A DNA stretch of 64,000 nucleotides from Myotis daubentonii (taxonomy: Eukaryota > Chordata > Mammalia > Chiroptera > Vespertilionidae), in the NCBI RefSeq assembly GCF_963259705.1, contig NC_081850.1:37227667-37291666 (forward strand). Direction: 5' to 3'. The notes under the pieces are model-generated. The model was not told the origin of the DNA and did not search any database. It worked only from the letters and a program-made list of their open reading frames with translations. This document shows, piece by piece, positions 1 through 11,348 of the stretch (positions within the stretch are counted from its first letter, which is position 1; every line of letters begins with the position of its first letter). The position numbers and the translations under genes were made by a program.

Positions 1-870
1 GAAGCATCAGCATCACTTGCTTATGGAAAGACCTGATGATTCAGATGTTTTTCATTAGGAACTGGGTGTGGGCTTTTTTCAAGTTAAACTAAAGCTGCAG
101 TTCTAGCAGGAAGAGCCTCCCCTATCTGTGTTTTCTGTTTCTGGATACTCTTCCTTGGAGAGCCAGATTTCAGCAGGAAGGGTTGTTAATGGTGGGTTTT
201 GTGCAATGGAAACCCTATGGGAAGAATAGGAAAACGGTAGAAACAGGAGGTTATGTCATGGACTTCAGCACTTTATTTAGAAGCAACACATTTTAGCAAC
301 ACATTTTCCTAATGGATGACTGATTTTTCTGGTTGTGCAAACAGTATCCAAATTATCAGGCAAATATTTGGCTCAGGAACAAATATTTTTACCATATTGA
401 GCCAATCACCTGTGCTTCCCAAGGTAAGGTGACTTTTCCTTTCCCTCCATCTTGTGATTTGTGCCTGTTGGGAGTAAGCTTCCTGTGGGTCCTGCGGATT
501 GGCTTCACTGTTACCCGTAGGAAGCTCTAAACATCCTTTTCAGACAGAAACACACTTTGGCTAATTGTTCCTGAGTTCACATTTGGTTGGTTGGTTTGTT
601 TTTGCCCCAGGATGCATGGGGCTTTCCTGGGGGAGAGCTAGCTTTGCTATATCAAGAACTTGAGGCTGGGGGAGGGGGAGTGCTGCTCAGGACTAAGCAT
701 ACAAACTGGCAGGTGTTTAGGTGGGCGATCTTGGTTAACTCAGAATCTTCAGATTCTCATGGGGGAGAATTAGCCACCCACACTATGCTTGGCAATGTGT
801 GCCCTTGGTTGAAACAAGACCCAGACTGAATGTTGGATGAAGAGACCAAATCAATATTCATCATCATTTA
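1..870. other. 5' flank, nothing recognised
   Basis: AT-rich non-coding sequence. Short open frames have no family resemblance or coding context. Confidence 0.6.
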
Positions 871-1080
871 AAAGATTTTTTTTTATTGATTTCAGAGAGG
901 AAGGGAGGGAGATAGAGATAGAAACATCAGTGATGAGAGAGAATCATTGATGGGCTGCCTCCTGCACACCCCCTACTGGGGATCGAGCTGGTAACCGGGC
1001 ATATGCCCTGACCGGGAAATGAACCAAGAGGTCATGGTTCATAAGATGACACTCAACCACTGAGCCATGCTGGCTGGGCT
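871..1080 (-). mobile_element. Ves SINE
   Basis: It shows the reverse-strand Ves layout: a T-rich tail, tattgatttcagagaggaag, a gatagagatagaaacatc block, ctgcctcctgcacaccccct, then the complement of the tRNA-derived head ending actgagccatgctggctggg. Flanks tcatcattta / tcattatcac are a weak duplication. Family: RNA polymerase III SINEs restricted to vesper bats. Confidence 0.9.
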
Positions 1081-1564
1081 TCATTATCACTAAAAACAAC
1101 TTAGATTGGTTGAAAAAAATCTATCATAGATCTGATCACAAATTAGTGACTGAACCTGAGAGAACAGAGTTAGGGCAGGTTCAAGGGGAAGCCATTAGGT
1201 AGGTTTTCTTTCTCATATGCTATCGTGCCTTTCAGTTTCTTATTCCCATTCCTTAAGGATGCCCCCTGGCCACGCTCTCAGACCCTTTCTTCAGTGCCTG
1301 GCCTGTGGAAGAGGAACCCACGGTTTCACAGTGTTAGGATATATTTAGCCTCCCAAGATTTCTATTTTAGTTAGGGAACTCTAGGATAAGAGCAGGTCAC
1401 TCTAAGCTCTTAGTAAAAATCTGAAATGGTAGAATTTCTTATGAAAAGGGGAGATATTTTTGGATGAAAGAACTTTCCAAATGAGCCTGTTTCTTTGATG
1501 CTTAAAATATGCCTTCAATTAAATTAATTCTTATTCTTCTTTAATTCAGATAATACATGCCATA

Positions 1565-1680
1565 GTTAAGAGATTTGAATCCAAAATCTGCCATTAACTA
1601 GCTATGTGACCTTGGGCAAGTCACTTAATCTCTCCAGGCCTCAATTTTATCACGTGAAATGGAAGAAATAATAAGCTTTT
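1565..1680 (-). mobile_element. MIR fragment
   Basis: Contains the MIR core-like tagctatgtgaccttgggca followed by agtcacttaatctctccagg. This tRNA-derived SINE is old and shared by mammals. Strand is tentative. Confidence 0.75.
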
Positions 1681-1710
1681 CAAAGAGTCTTTATAAGCTG
1701 CAAATGAGGA

Positions 1711-1734
1711 CACACACACACACACACACACACA
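1711..1734. repeat. (CA)n microsatellite
   Basis: Twelve uninterrupted CA units. Confidence 0.95.
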
Positions 1735-2053
1735 ATCTCCTTGTTCTGATAAGCATTAGGATATTCTGTAACATTTAGTTTCCTCCAGGGAAATCAATAG
1801 AGACTGGGATGGAATACTTTTTGTTTTGTATTTTTTGAATTTTTAGCCATATAAATGTATCACCTACATAAAAAATTAAAATTAAAATATCTATAAATTA
1901 CTTACCAGGAATTTGTTAATATAAAGAAATGTCACCTTACTGGTGTCTCGTTTATGCAGTACAAGTCACTGATGAGCGAGTGCTTCACAGAGCTGATCTC
2001 ATTTCATCCTTACACGTGTTGTGTGAAGAAGGTGCTCTAGACTCAGTCTAGAT

Positions 2054-2276
2054 CAGTGGTTCTCAACCTTCCTACTGCTGCGACCCTTTAATACAGTTCC
2101 TCATGTTGTGGTGACCCCTAATTTCATTGTTACAAATTGAACATAATTAAAGCATAGTGATTAATCACAAAAACAATATATAATTATATATGTGTTTTCC
2201 GATGGTCTTAAGCGACCCCTGTGAAAGGGTCGTTCGAACCCCAAAGGTGCCGTGACCCACAGGTTGAGAACCGCTG
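2054..2276. mobile_element. SPIN-like hAT miniature element with internal deletion
   Basis: Termini cagtggttctcaacc and ggttgagaaccgctg are inverted repeats, with the characteristic interior ttttccgatggtcttaagcg. It lacks roughly 85 bp present in the copy at 38538. Flanks gtctagat and gtctatag form a decayed 8-bp duplication near the TCTAGA-type target preferred by SPIN. Confidence 0.85.
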
Positions 2277-2849
2277 GTCTATAGGGTTCATGGTTGGGAT
2301 ATCAAAGTAAGGGGCTTTGGCAGCTGTAGTCTGTATACATAATAACTTTAAAATATTTTTACTATAAAATATTTCAAACATACAGGAAAATATAGAGTAA
2401 TATTTTTCTGTAATTACTTGGAATGTTCTTAAAGGGTGGCCATAGAACTTATTATCCATATTGGGATACTTTTAAGAGAGAAGGGGTTGCTGTTGATAGT
2501 TATCCTGGGATTACAGATGTAAATTCAACAGCTCTGGGCAAACTGGGTGGTGTGGTCACCTGGGAACCAAGCATTGCCAAGTTGAAGTACCCCCTGCGCC
2601 TCTTCCTGGCCCATGTCCCACCCCCTTTCCCTGCCCCAGACAACCATGATGTTGATATGGATGTGCATACTGTTCACAGTTTATGCTCAGACTACATATA
2701 TGTGTTATAAACTATACAGAGTGCTCCTATTTGTGTTTCTAAATGTCCCATAAATGGAATCATATGTTCTCACTTTTTTAAACCGTAAGGCATTTTTCCT
2801 TCTTTTCCTGGACAATTAAACAAACTAGGGCCAGGGAATAATGATGTAT

Positions 2850-3150
2850 TAGCTAAGGTTCTTTTGATTGAAAGCAACAGAAACTAATTGTGACTAGCTT
2901 AAACCATGAGGGATTTAATGAGGAATATTGGGGCACCTTAAGCATCCATAATTGAGAAAGAGGAGTTTCAGAGTAGCTCCTGGGATATGAGTGACATGTA
3001 GCTTTTGAATCGCTCATGCACCCATCATCGATATGGTCAAACCACAGTGGCCCTAGTCTCTGTATGTCTGAGCTCCAGTAGTCAAATTCCAGAGACAGTG
3101 AGGGAGAATCCAATTGGGCCAGGCATTCTTTGCTGGGTCAACCCTTTGTA
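2850..3150 (+). mobile_element. Ancient interspersed repeat, family uncertain
   Basis: ttagctaaggttcttttgat, aaagcaacagaaactaattg and a later caattgggccaggcattctt resemble a widespread ancient mammalian repeat. Boundaries and family are unclear. Confidence 0.4.
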
Positions 3151-4194
3151 TATCATCAGGAATGGAAGATTATGTAATAAGGTCATAACAACTGAGAACT
3201 CACCTCACAGGACTGGGACCCCCAGAGATAGGGAAATTGTTAGCTGGGCAACTAAAGAAGTGACAATCACAAGTGAGCAGAGAAAATTTGGAGAGGAGAA
3301 GGAAAGCTCTATGGTTATGGTTTCTTCTGAAAAGGAGCAGAGGCAAAGTGTTTCCATTTGGGAATTGCTTCCGTGAATTTCTTGGGAATTTTACATGGAC
3401 TCCCAAATTCTTGAGAACAGTTGAAATCAAGAAAATTGGATAAAGTATTGTAATTCTCCTGTGAGAATTAAGGCTTATATAATCTGTGTAGAGACCTGAC
3501 TGGTATGAAGAAATCCACTGATTTGAGATTGAGAGCAAGAGCAGGAACAGTTGATGCACGGATCTGAAGGTCAAGGTCGACATTTCTGGGAACGGGGACA
3601 GGAGCAGTAGGAGAGAAGAACTAGTCAGTCTTTCTGTATCTGTTTCTCTCAGTGTGCTTTCATGTCTCTGTCCTCTGCTGATAGCGAGTAAATGTTAATA
3701 AGTTTACAGGCATAGTATACTTTTCACAAATCCTGTGAGTGCTGTTGTAAGAAATACCAAGTTTTGGAAGCAAAATATGTCATTAAATTGGCAATTCTGA
3801 CATCTGCTTCTCTGTGGTGCTCTTACATTTGCCAGGAGACCCAAATATTACATTATTTGAATTCTGTTGGAGAGAACAATTGATGTTTTGTGGGGTTAAG
3901 AATTTCATTTAAAGAGTGATAGTCTTTAAATATTTGTGGTATTATCTTCCAATTTTTAATTGATCTTAGCATTTATCTTGTTAGTGTTCATTTGTTTTTC
4001 AAAATGTTTTCTATTACACTGTATCTTTATCAGGTAGATACAATTTTTATATGTTATTGGATTTTATAATCTTGTCACAATATGTTGATTCATAGTATTA
4101 GCAAACTGTCCACTTGTTATTATATCTTTTCTTAACAGAAGACCATGAAAACTTTTCATATAGAAAAGTTTTACAGAATAATTCTGTGTTTATT

Positions 4195-4675
4195 ATTTTT
4201 TTAATTTTCACCCAAGGATATTTTCCTTGATTTTAGAGAGGAAGAGAATGAGAATGAGATAGACAGAGATAGAGAGAAACATTGATGTGTAACATTGATC
4301 ATTTGCCTCCCATATGTGCCCCAACCAGGAATTGAACCTGCAATCCAGGTATGTGCCCTGACCAGGAACTGAACCCAAAACCTTTTTTTTTTTTTTTAAA
4401 CAACTATATTGTATTGATTTTTTACACAGAGGAAGGGAGAGGGATAGAGAGTCAGAAACATCGATGAGAGAGAAACATTGATTCAGCTGCCTCCTGCACA
4501 TTCTCTACTGGGGATGTGCCCGCAACCAAGGTACATACCCTTGGCCGGAATTGAACCTGGGACCCTTCAGTCCACAGGCCGACGCTCTATCCACTGAGCC
4601 AAACCGGTTAGGGCTGAACCCGAAACCTTTTGTTGCACAAGATGATGCTCAACCTGTTGAGCCACCTGACTGGGC
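4195..4675 (-). mobile_element. Ves SINE interrupted by another Ves SINE
   Basis: The outer copy runs 4195-4382 and resumes at 4614-4675. It is flanked by near-identical tgtgtttatt (4185-4194) and tgtgcttatt (4676-4685). It is more diverged than the inner copy, consistent with greater age. Confidence 0.85.
4383..4613 (-). mobile_element. Ves SINE nested in the Ves SINE at 4195
   Basis: A 15-T tail leads into the canonical body and head (ccactgagccaaaccggtta). The duplication of outer-SINE sequence, ctgaacccaaaacc (4369-4382) and ctgaacccgaaacc (4614-4627), matches at 13 of 14 positions. Confidence 0.9.
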
Positions 4676-5142
4676 TGTGCTTATTCTTATGCTTTCCTGT
4701 TATTTTTCAAAAGCATGTAAGTAAAGTGTTATGAAATTTCAGAATAACATAAATTCAGGAGGAATTTTCAGATATTTCATTTACTTATCCCATAATCCCA
4801 ATGATTAATATCTGTCAGAAGTTTGGACAGTGAAAGGGAATACCATCCTCTATTGGATACTTGGTAGAGTTAAATGATAAAATGTTATTGTGAAGCCATT
4901 CTCACTAATGATGCCCCTAAGTCAGACATGTTGGAGGATCTCAGATACATAAAGAGAACTGCTATCAGATAAAAACCTGGTTGATTTCAGTTCCTTCTGA
5001 AAATGGGGAAAATCAGTTCCATGAGAATTGAAAAGTGATCACTTCCTAGGTTCTGAGGAAACATTAGAAATGGGGAAGAAAAATGCCAAAACAATGAAGG
5101 TGCTTTTGGCTTCCCTTTGAAGTTGATAACCATGTTTTAGAC

Positions 5143-5342
5143 CAGGTGTTGGGCAAACTTTTTGACTCGAGGGCCACAATGGGTTCTTAAACTGGACCGG
5201 AGGGCCGGAACAAAAGTATGGATGGAGTGTTTGTGTGAACTAATATAAATTCAAAGTAAACATCATTACATAAAAGGGTACGGTCTTTTTTTTATTTTTT
5301 TAGTTTTATTCATTTCAAACGGGTGTAGTTTGCCCATGGCTG
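5143..5342. mobile_element. hAT miniature element (200 bp)
   Basis: Termini caggtgttgggcaaac and gtttgcccatggctg are inverted repeats. The exact 8-bp duplication ttttagac lies at 5135-5142 and 5343-5350. The interior gactcgagggccacaatggg resembles hAT families with a GGGCCAC motif near the end. Non-coding. Confidence 0.88.
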
Positions 5343-5852
5343 TTTTAGACCATAAAAGCCCAATCATTGGCACTACTTTTGGGTTAAATTAGTGTGTCCT
5401 GAAAACACTATGTTAAAATGCAGTTGTGTTCACTATTTACTTGAGTTGATTTTCAGATTAATGTGTCCTCTGTATATGTGCTCTGTGGAAATGAACCTTT
5501 CCTGGAAGAGTCTCATGGAGAAAATTGTTCAGGCAGGGTACATAGAATTGTTGGGACCAGTGTTCCTGACAAATAGGTAAGTAACATCTGAGCTAGGCCT
5601 GGGCTGGGCTAGGGACTTGAGGATGGCATGTGCTCACAACTCCAAAACTGACTGGCTTTGATACCGTAGTATTTCACTGTCAGTCATGCAAATTCACCCA
5701 GACTTCATAGTTAAAAAAATCCATTCATAAGGTAGGAATACTTATGCTCTGGTTTCTCTTCAGATCGCATAAGGTAGGAATACTGGACTGTACAGCATAC
5801 TTGTTATTTAGCTCCATGATATATAAAATAGTTTTTAAGAAATTACTTTATA

Positions 5853-6080
5853 GCCCTGGCCAGTGTTGCTCAGTTGGTTGGAGCATCATCCCATACACCA
5901 AAAGGTGGTGGGGTGGATTCCTGGTCAGTGCATATACTCAGATTTCAGATTTGATCCCCAGTTGGGGCACATGTGGGAGGCAAACAATCTTCCTCCCTCC
6001 CTCCCTCCCTCCCTCCCTCCCTCCCTCCCTCCCTCCCTCCCTCCTTCTCTAGAGAAAAAAGAAAGGAAAAAAAAGAAAAA
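5853..6080 (+). mobile_element. Ves SINE with expanded (TCCC)n tract
   Basis: This is the only sense-oriented Ves copy. The tRNA-like head gccctggccagtgttgctca (A box region) is followed by a B box-like ggtggattcc. The pyrimidine tract near the 3' end has grown to a long (TCCC)n at about 5991-6043, then an A-rich tail. Flanks aaattactttat / aaatgactttag are a likely duplication. Confidence 0.88.
5991..6043. repeat. (TCCC)n microsatellite
   Basis: Around 13 tetranucleotide units inside the Ves SINE at 5853. Confidence 0.95.
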
Positions 6081-7029
6081 AAATGACTTTAGCTAGTAAT
6101 GCTAAAATATTTATTCAGATATTAGTCATATATTGGGGATCCCTTTCTAAAATCTACCATACCAAAAAAAAAAAAAAACCCAAAGAAAAATTTCACGTAG
6201 GTTATGATTGAAAATGACTAATGAAATATAATTTATAGAAAATATATTTCTTTTTAATGAATACCTAAATTGTATTACTTTAACAAAATTCACCTATTAA
6301 AAGAGTATAGAGTTTCCTTTAGAAAAGTAAATATTTTTGCCTTTTATAACAGGAGGAACTTTGATAAGGCTTCCTAAAGTTTTTAATAATCTGTTACTAT
6401 ATATCATTGATGGTTCTAGATACTTTGGGGGACACCTGGAAATTAAATCTTCATCTCTAGTTGATCAGTCTTATTATTTTTAGGTAAAACCGAATTAAAA
6501 GGAAACTATTGGCTTTCCAAAAACAATATTTACAAGTTAGTCAATTAACATCAAGTGCTTTTCAAAGTTGGGGCCAGTGCATGAAGGCCAGGAAACTACA
6601 CCCACATTATTTTGCCCATTGGCTTCTTGTGCTGGCATTGGGAGGCTGATAAGCAGTCCTTCAGGATTCCTAGGCATCCTGTGGCACCTCCAAAAACAAA
6701 CCACACAGGAATGGGAATTCCCATGTGTTAGGCTGACAACTCCTTTTGCACTGTTACAAAGTATTTAAGGGTCAATGCAAATAAATTTTTTAATCCTTAA
6801 CGCTAGTTCCCTATTTTGCCTATGATGTTATGCTAGAAAATGTGCTGAAAAGGTAGTCAGACATAGTTCATTCTTGCTCTCAAAGACAATACTACCGATA
6901 CAAAGATTAAGAATCATTATATTATATTATACTATTATATTATTTGTAATTATTATGGTAATAATAAATTTAGTAAATATAACACCAATAAAAATTATTT
7001 TTAATAATAATAATGGTAATAACAAAATA

Positions 7030-7235
7030 ATCATTGTAGCAATCACTTATTAAGCCCCTATTATGTTCCAGGCACTGTGCTGAGCAATTTCCACATATTA
7101 GCTCTTTGAATATGATCATCAACCCTAGGAGGTAGGTAGCATTATGTCCATTTTTCAGGTGCAGAAACCTAGCTTTAGGGAGAGAAAGCAAGTTGTCCAA
7201 GGCCACATATGTAGTCACTGATGAAGGTGGGAAAA
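7030..7235. mobile_element. MIR fragment
   Basis: ttatgttccaggcactgtgc, a gaggtaggtagcattatgtc block and aagttgtccaaggccacata follow the MIR consensus. Diverged. Confidence 0.75.
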
Positions 7236-7774
7236 AAATATTTGAAGTCCAAGATGTGGGAACACAGGAACAAGTGCACTAGACACACATGAGACAAGGA
7301 CCTTTACATCACTTGAACATTCCCTTAGTGGCCTTACAATGAAGGCAGTAGAGAAGCAGCAAATTCTGTTGGGATTGCTGTGTGTTATTTCATTTGGACA
7401 TAGTGAAAGGGAACAGAAGGCTTAGTGGAAAATGGTATTTTAGGAGAAATCTAATGGGCTTTCTCCACCACCCAAAGGTGTTTGGGCAGATTAAAAAGGG
7501 AACTGGTGCTTCCTTAGAGGAATGACTGCCTCATGACATTTTCCACCTGCTTTTCTGGCGCTTGTCCTGTACTTTTGGCATTTCTTCGGCTCTTAGAGTC
7601 AATGAGTCAACAGCATGTTTTTAGCATTCCCTGTGTGCACTGAAGTAGACTCCAACTCAATAGGAATACTTAACTACCATGACCAAATGTGTGTGCCAGC
7701 CTTCTCTGTCAGCCAGGGCATCCGAGGTGGGGGTGGGAGGGTGGAAGAACAGAACATATAAAATTATATATAAA

Positions 7775-9340
7775 CTAGAGGCCCGGTGCACAAAAATTTG
7801 TGCACTCAGGGGGGTCCCTCAGCCCAGCTGTGCCCTCTCACAGTCTGGGACCCCTCGGGAGATAACAACCTGCTGGCTTAGGCCCGCTCCCGGGTGGCAG
7901 AGGGCAGGCCCAATCCCTAGGTGCAGCCCCTGGTCAGGCTCAGAGCAGGGCTGATTGGGGAGTTGGGGCGCCGCCCCCTGTCATGCACAGAGCAGGGCAG
8001 ATTGGGAGGTTGCGATGCCACCCTCAGTCACGCTCAGGGTAGGGCCGATTGGGGGGGTTGGGGCACCGCCCCCTGTCACACTCAAGGCAGGGTCGATGGG
8101 GAGGTTGCAGCGCCACCCCCTGTCACGCACAGAGCAGGGCCAATCAGGGGGTTGGGGCTCCTTACCCTGTCACGCACAGAGCAGGGTCGATCAGGGGGTT
8201 GGGGAGCTCCCCCCTGTCACTCATAGAGTAGGGCCTATAGGGGAGTTGGGGCACCGCCCCCTGTCACACACAGAGCAGGGTGGATCAGGGAGTTGGGCGC
8301 CGCTACTGTCACACTCAGGGCAGGGCTGATGGGGAGGTTATGGTTCTACCCTGTCACACACAGAGCAGGGCCTGAGCAGGGCCCGTGGGGGCGGGGGATT
8401 GGGGCGCCGCACCCTGTCACACACAGAGCAGGGCCAATCAGGGGGTTGGGGCGCCGCAGCCTGTCATACACAGAGCCGCAGGGCGATCAGGGGGTTGGGG
8501 AGCTCCCCCCTATCAGGCACAGAGCAGGGCTGATCAGGTGGTTGGGGTGCCTTCCCCTGTCACGAACAGAGCAGGGCGGATAGGGAGGTTGTGGCCCCGC
8601 CCCCTGTCACACACAGAGCTGCAGGGCGATCAGGGGGTTTGGGCGCTGCCACCTGTCACGTTGATCCCGGTGCTGGGAGGCATATTACCCTTTTACTATA
8701 TAGGATAGAGGCCTGGTGCATGGGTGGGGCTGGCTGGTTTGCCCTGAAGAGTGTCCTGGATCAGGGTGGGGGTCCCCACTGGGGTGCCTGGCCAGCCTGG
8801 GTGAGGGGATGATGGCTGTTTTCAGCTGGTCACACACCCTTCAGGGTGGGGGTTTCCACTGGGGTGCCTGGCCAGTCTGGGTGAGGGGCTGAGGGCTGTT
8901 TTCAGGCTGGCGGGTGACGGAAGCTCCGAACCGCTCCTTTTTTTCTTTTTTATTCTGGGCCAGGTTTAGCTCTGAGGCTCCAGCTCTTAGGCCTCCGCTG
9001 CTGAAAGAAGGTATCTGGTTTGTGTGCGTTCTATAATCGAAACTCTGTATCAATTCCAGCTCTGAGATCTCGGCTCGCTGAAAGCATGTTTCTGGGGTTT
9101 TGTTTAGCTTCTATATTTGTTACAATGTTTGAAACTGCAGGCTCAGAGGCCGGCAAGGCAGGCGGGGAACGTTGGTTTCCTCCATCACTGAAGCAAGCAA
9201 ACCTCATGTTAGTTTCAAGCTGCCTGGCTGCCGGATGCCATCTTGGCTGGCAGTTAATTTGCATATCTCCCTGATTAGCCAATGGGAAGGGTAGCGGTCG
9301 TATGCCAATTACCATGTTTCTCTTTTATTAGATAGGAGGA
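7775..9340 (-). mobile_element. Composite HeliBat-type Helitron (copy 1)
   Basis: Reverse-oriented: the left end is CTAG, followed by the hairpin gtgcacaaaaatttgtgcac. The right end is ctcttttattagatagga..ga, the complement of the 5' TC end. Host bases A (7774) and T (9341) flank it, as expected for Helitrons. An internal 5'-end-like junction at 8705 (actataTAGGA, then tagaggcctggtgca) splits it into two head-to-tail units. The first unit is mostly a 47-bp minisatellite. No Rep/helicase is encoded, so it is non-autonomous. Confidence 0.88.
7930..8660. repeat. 47-bp minisatellite inside Helitron copy 1
   Basis: About 15 units built around cctgtcacacacagagcagg followed by a G-rich run (gatcagggggttggggcgcc). 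The period is near 47 bp, with substitutions between units. Because the period is not a multiple of three and stops are rare, several frames stay open; these are not genes. Confidence 0.85.
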
Positions 9341-9395
9341 TATATATATGTAAGTCATTCTAAGTCTCGAAATCACTCAAGGGTTTATATTTCTT

Positions 9396-9610
9396 TAATA
9401 TGTTTTTATTGATTTCCGAGAGAGGAAGAAAGAGGGAGAGAGATAGAAACATCAATGATGAGAGAGAATCATTGATTGGCTGCCTCTTGCACGCCCCCTA
9501 CTGGGAATCGAGCCCACAATCTGGGCATGTGCCCTGACCAGGGAATTGGACAGCGAACTCCTGGTTCTTGGGTTGACACTTAACCACCACGGAACCACAC
9601 CAGCCAGGCT
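9396..9610 (-). mobile_element. Ves SINE
   Basis: Canonical reversed Ves sequence from tttttattgatttccgagag to ggaaccacaccagccaggct. Flanks caagggtttatatttctt (9378-9395) and caagggtatattttttt (9611-9627) are a mutated duplication. Confidence 0.9.
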
Positions 9611-10924
9611 CAAGGGTATATTTTTTTAATTGGGTGATTTTACCTGCTCCCTTTTGCAAATTCTAGTAACTTTCTTAATAGAAACCTGACAGAAATTAAT
9701 CTTTTAACAGTGCTTCATGAGTAAAAAAGAGAATCATTGAATGATTTATCTGGAAGGGACCTGAAAGATCTAAAGTGTTTCATAGAATATTAATGTCCTT
9801 GATATGTTTTGGAAAAGGGCCCCAGAGATAAAATTTGGAAAATCTGGGTTAAAGTTGAGTATTCTTTCCTATGGAACTTCAGTCTTTAATATGCTAATAT
9901 GCTTTGTGAATCTATAGGATAGGGGATAAAGTATGTAGTGTTTTAACACTTATTTTACCCTAAATTCTCTTTTTGGGAAATGCTGATCTTGCTGAACCAG
10001 CTAGTGTTTTCTCTACATGAAGGTGCTGGCTGACACCTTTTTTTTTTTGAGAGCAAGGAAGTCCCAAGGGAAAGGGAGGACATATCAGATGCTCCTGTTT
10101 CATGCCAAGAATTCTCAGTGAGATGCCTTTCTCTAGACTAGAGGCTCAGAGAAGGCTGAAAGGGATCTCTAGGCAAACAGAGCTGCCCTTCATTGTGACC
10201 CATGCTGCCAAGAGCTCTGAGTCAGTTCAAAGGGGTGACCAATCCCTAGAATCAGGAAAATGTATTTATCCCTGACCTAGCCCACCGAGGACACACAAAT
10301 GGAAAGGGCGATGTCACCACTGTAGTCACAAAGGTAGTCTGAGTCTCTTTCCTTAAGCAAACTGGTCTTGTGAATTTAGGTTGGGAAGCATGAATTTTAA
10401 AAAAAGTTAAACTAATGTCTTTTCTGTGGGACCTCTCAGAGCTTTGAATATGAAAATGTGCATTGTGAAGCTCCAAGAATGGGGTAGAATGTGCAGGATT
10501 CTAAGAAGTTACTTAGCCACGAAATTCTTGTTTTGTGCAGTATTTGGTAGGCACTCATGTTCTGAGGAAAACCCTTTGAGAAACACTGATCTAATCTGAC
10601 CTTCTCATGTTACCAGTGAGCAACTATGGGCAAGACATTTCTTATCTATGGGGCCCTCTCAGGTTCCATTCTCTATCACTGTGACAAATTTATTCAAATT
10701 AACTGGACCAAATTTGGAGGTAGCTTTGAAGATATTTCTTTAGTTATAAAACTTTCTTTTGTTTCAAGGGCAAATTACTCTATATATCTTTAGTTCCCAT
10801 TGTCAAAGCCTACAGATTAATTCCACCAATCTTTTAAAATATCACCTATGCCCAAAACCCTTTAAGTACAGTGGTGGTCTACAAATATATAGACCGTAAT
10901 TCTTGCTACTCATTAATAATGATA

Positions 10925-11100
10925 AATGCAACATTTATGGCAATAATATAAATACCTAATATTTGTCCAGCACTGTACTAAGTATTTTAATCCTACTAAC
11001 AATTTATGAGGTAGGGATTATAATAATGCCCATTTTACAGTGAGGACACAAGGTGAGGAGAGGTTAGGGGATTATTCCAAGGTCACATACAGCTAGAGGT
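10925..11100. mobile_element. MIR fragment
   Basis: tgtccagcactgtactaagt, atgcccattttacagtgagg and ccaaggtcacatacagctag follow the MIR pattern. Confidence 0.75.
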
Positions 11101-11272
11101 GAGAAGATATACGCAGAAAGGTATAGCAACATGGGAAACATTCCTTATTAGTGATACAAAGTGCTATGTGAATTCAGAGAAAAAAATAATTTTCAAAAGA
11201 CTTGATCAGTGAAAGTGTGAAGGATGTGGTGAACAATTGTGATTTGGTCATCCATTTCTCTTCCCTCTGGAG

Positions 11273-11348
11273 CAGTGGTCGCCAACCAGTGGTCCATGGT
11301 CGTTGGACCACTGGTGGTCCGTGAGGTCCAAAAGGTTGGTGACCGCTG
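11273..11348. mobile_element. 76-bp hAT miniature element
   Basis: Termini cagtggtcgccaacc and ggttggtgaccgctg are inverted repeats with the exact 8-bp duplication ctctggag (11265-11272 and 11349-11356). The interior is itself largely palindromic (agtggtcc..ggaccact), so the whole element can fold back. It is very short even for a MITE. Confidence 0.88.

Noticed and set aside
5853..5930. Possible tRNA gene
   Set aside because: tRNA-like A and B boxes belong to the Ves SINE head; no intact cloverleaf and an A-rich tail follows.
7930..8660. CRISPR-like array (regular repeats)
   Set aside because: There are no spacers of unique sequence; units are contiguous, diverged, and in a mammalian Helitron.
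7921..8708. Several overlapping plus-strand frames of 60-124 codons rich in Gly, Pro and Arg
   Set aside because: They are phase variants of a 47-bp minisatellite inside a Helitron; open in several frames at once, with no family resemblance.
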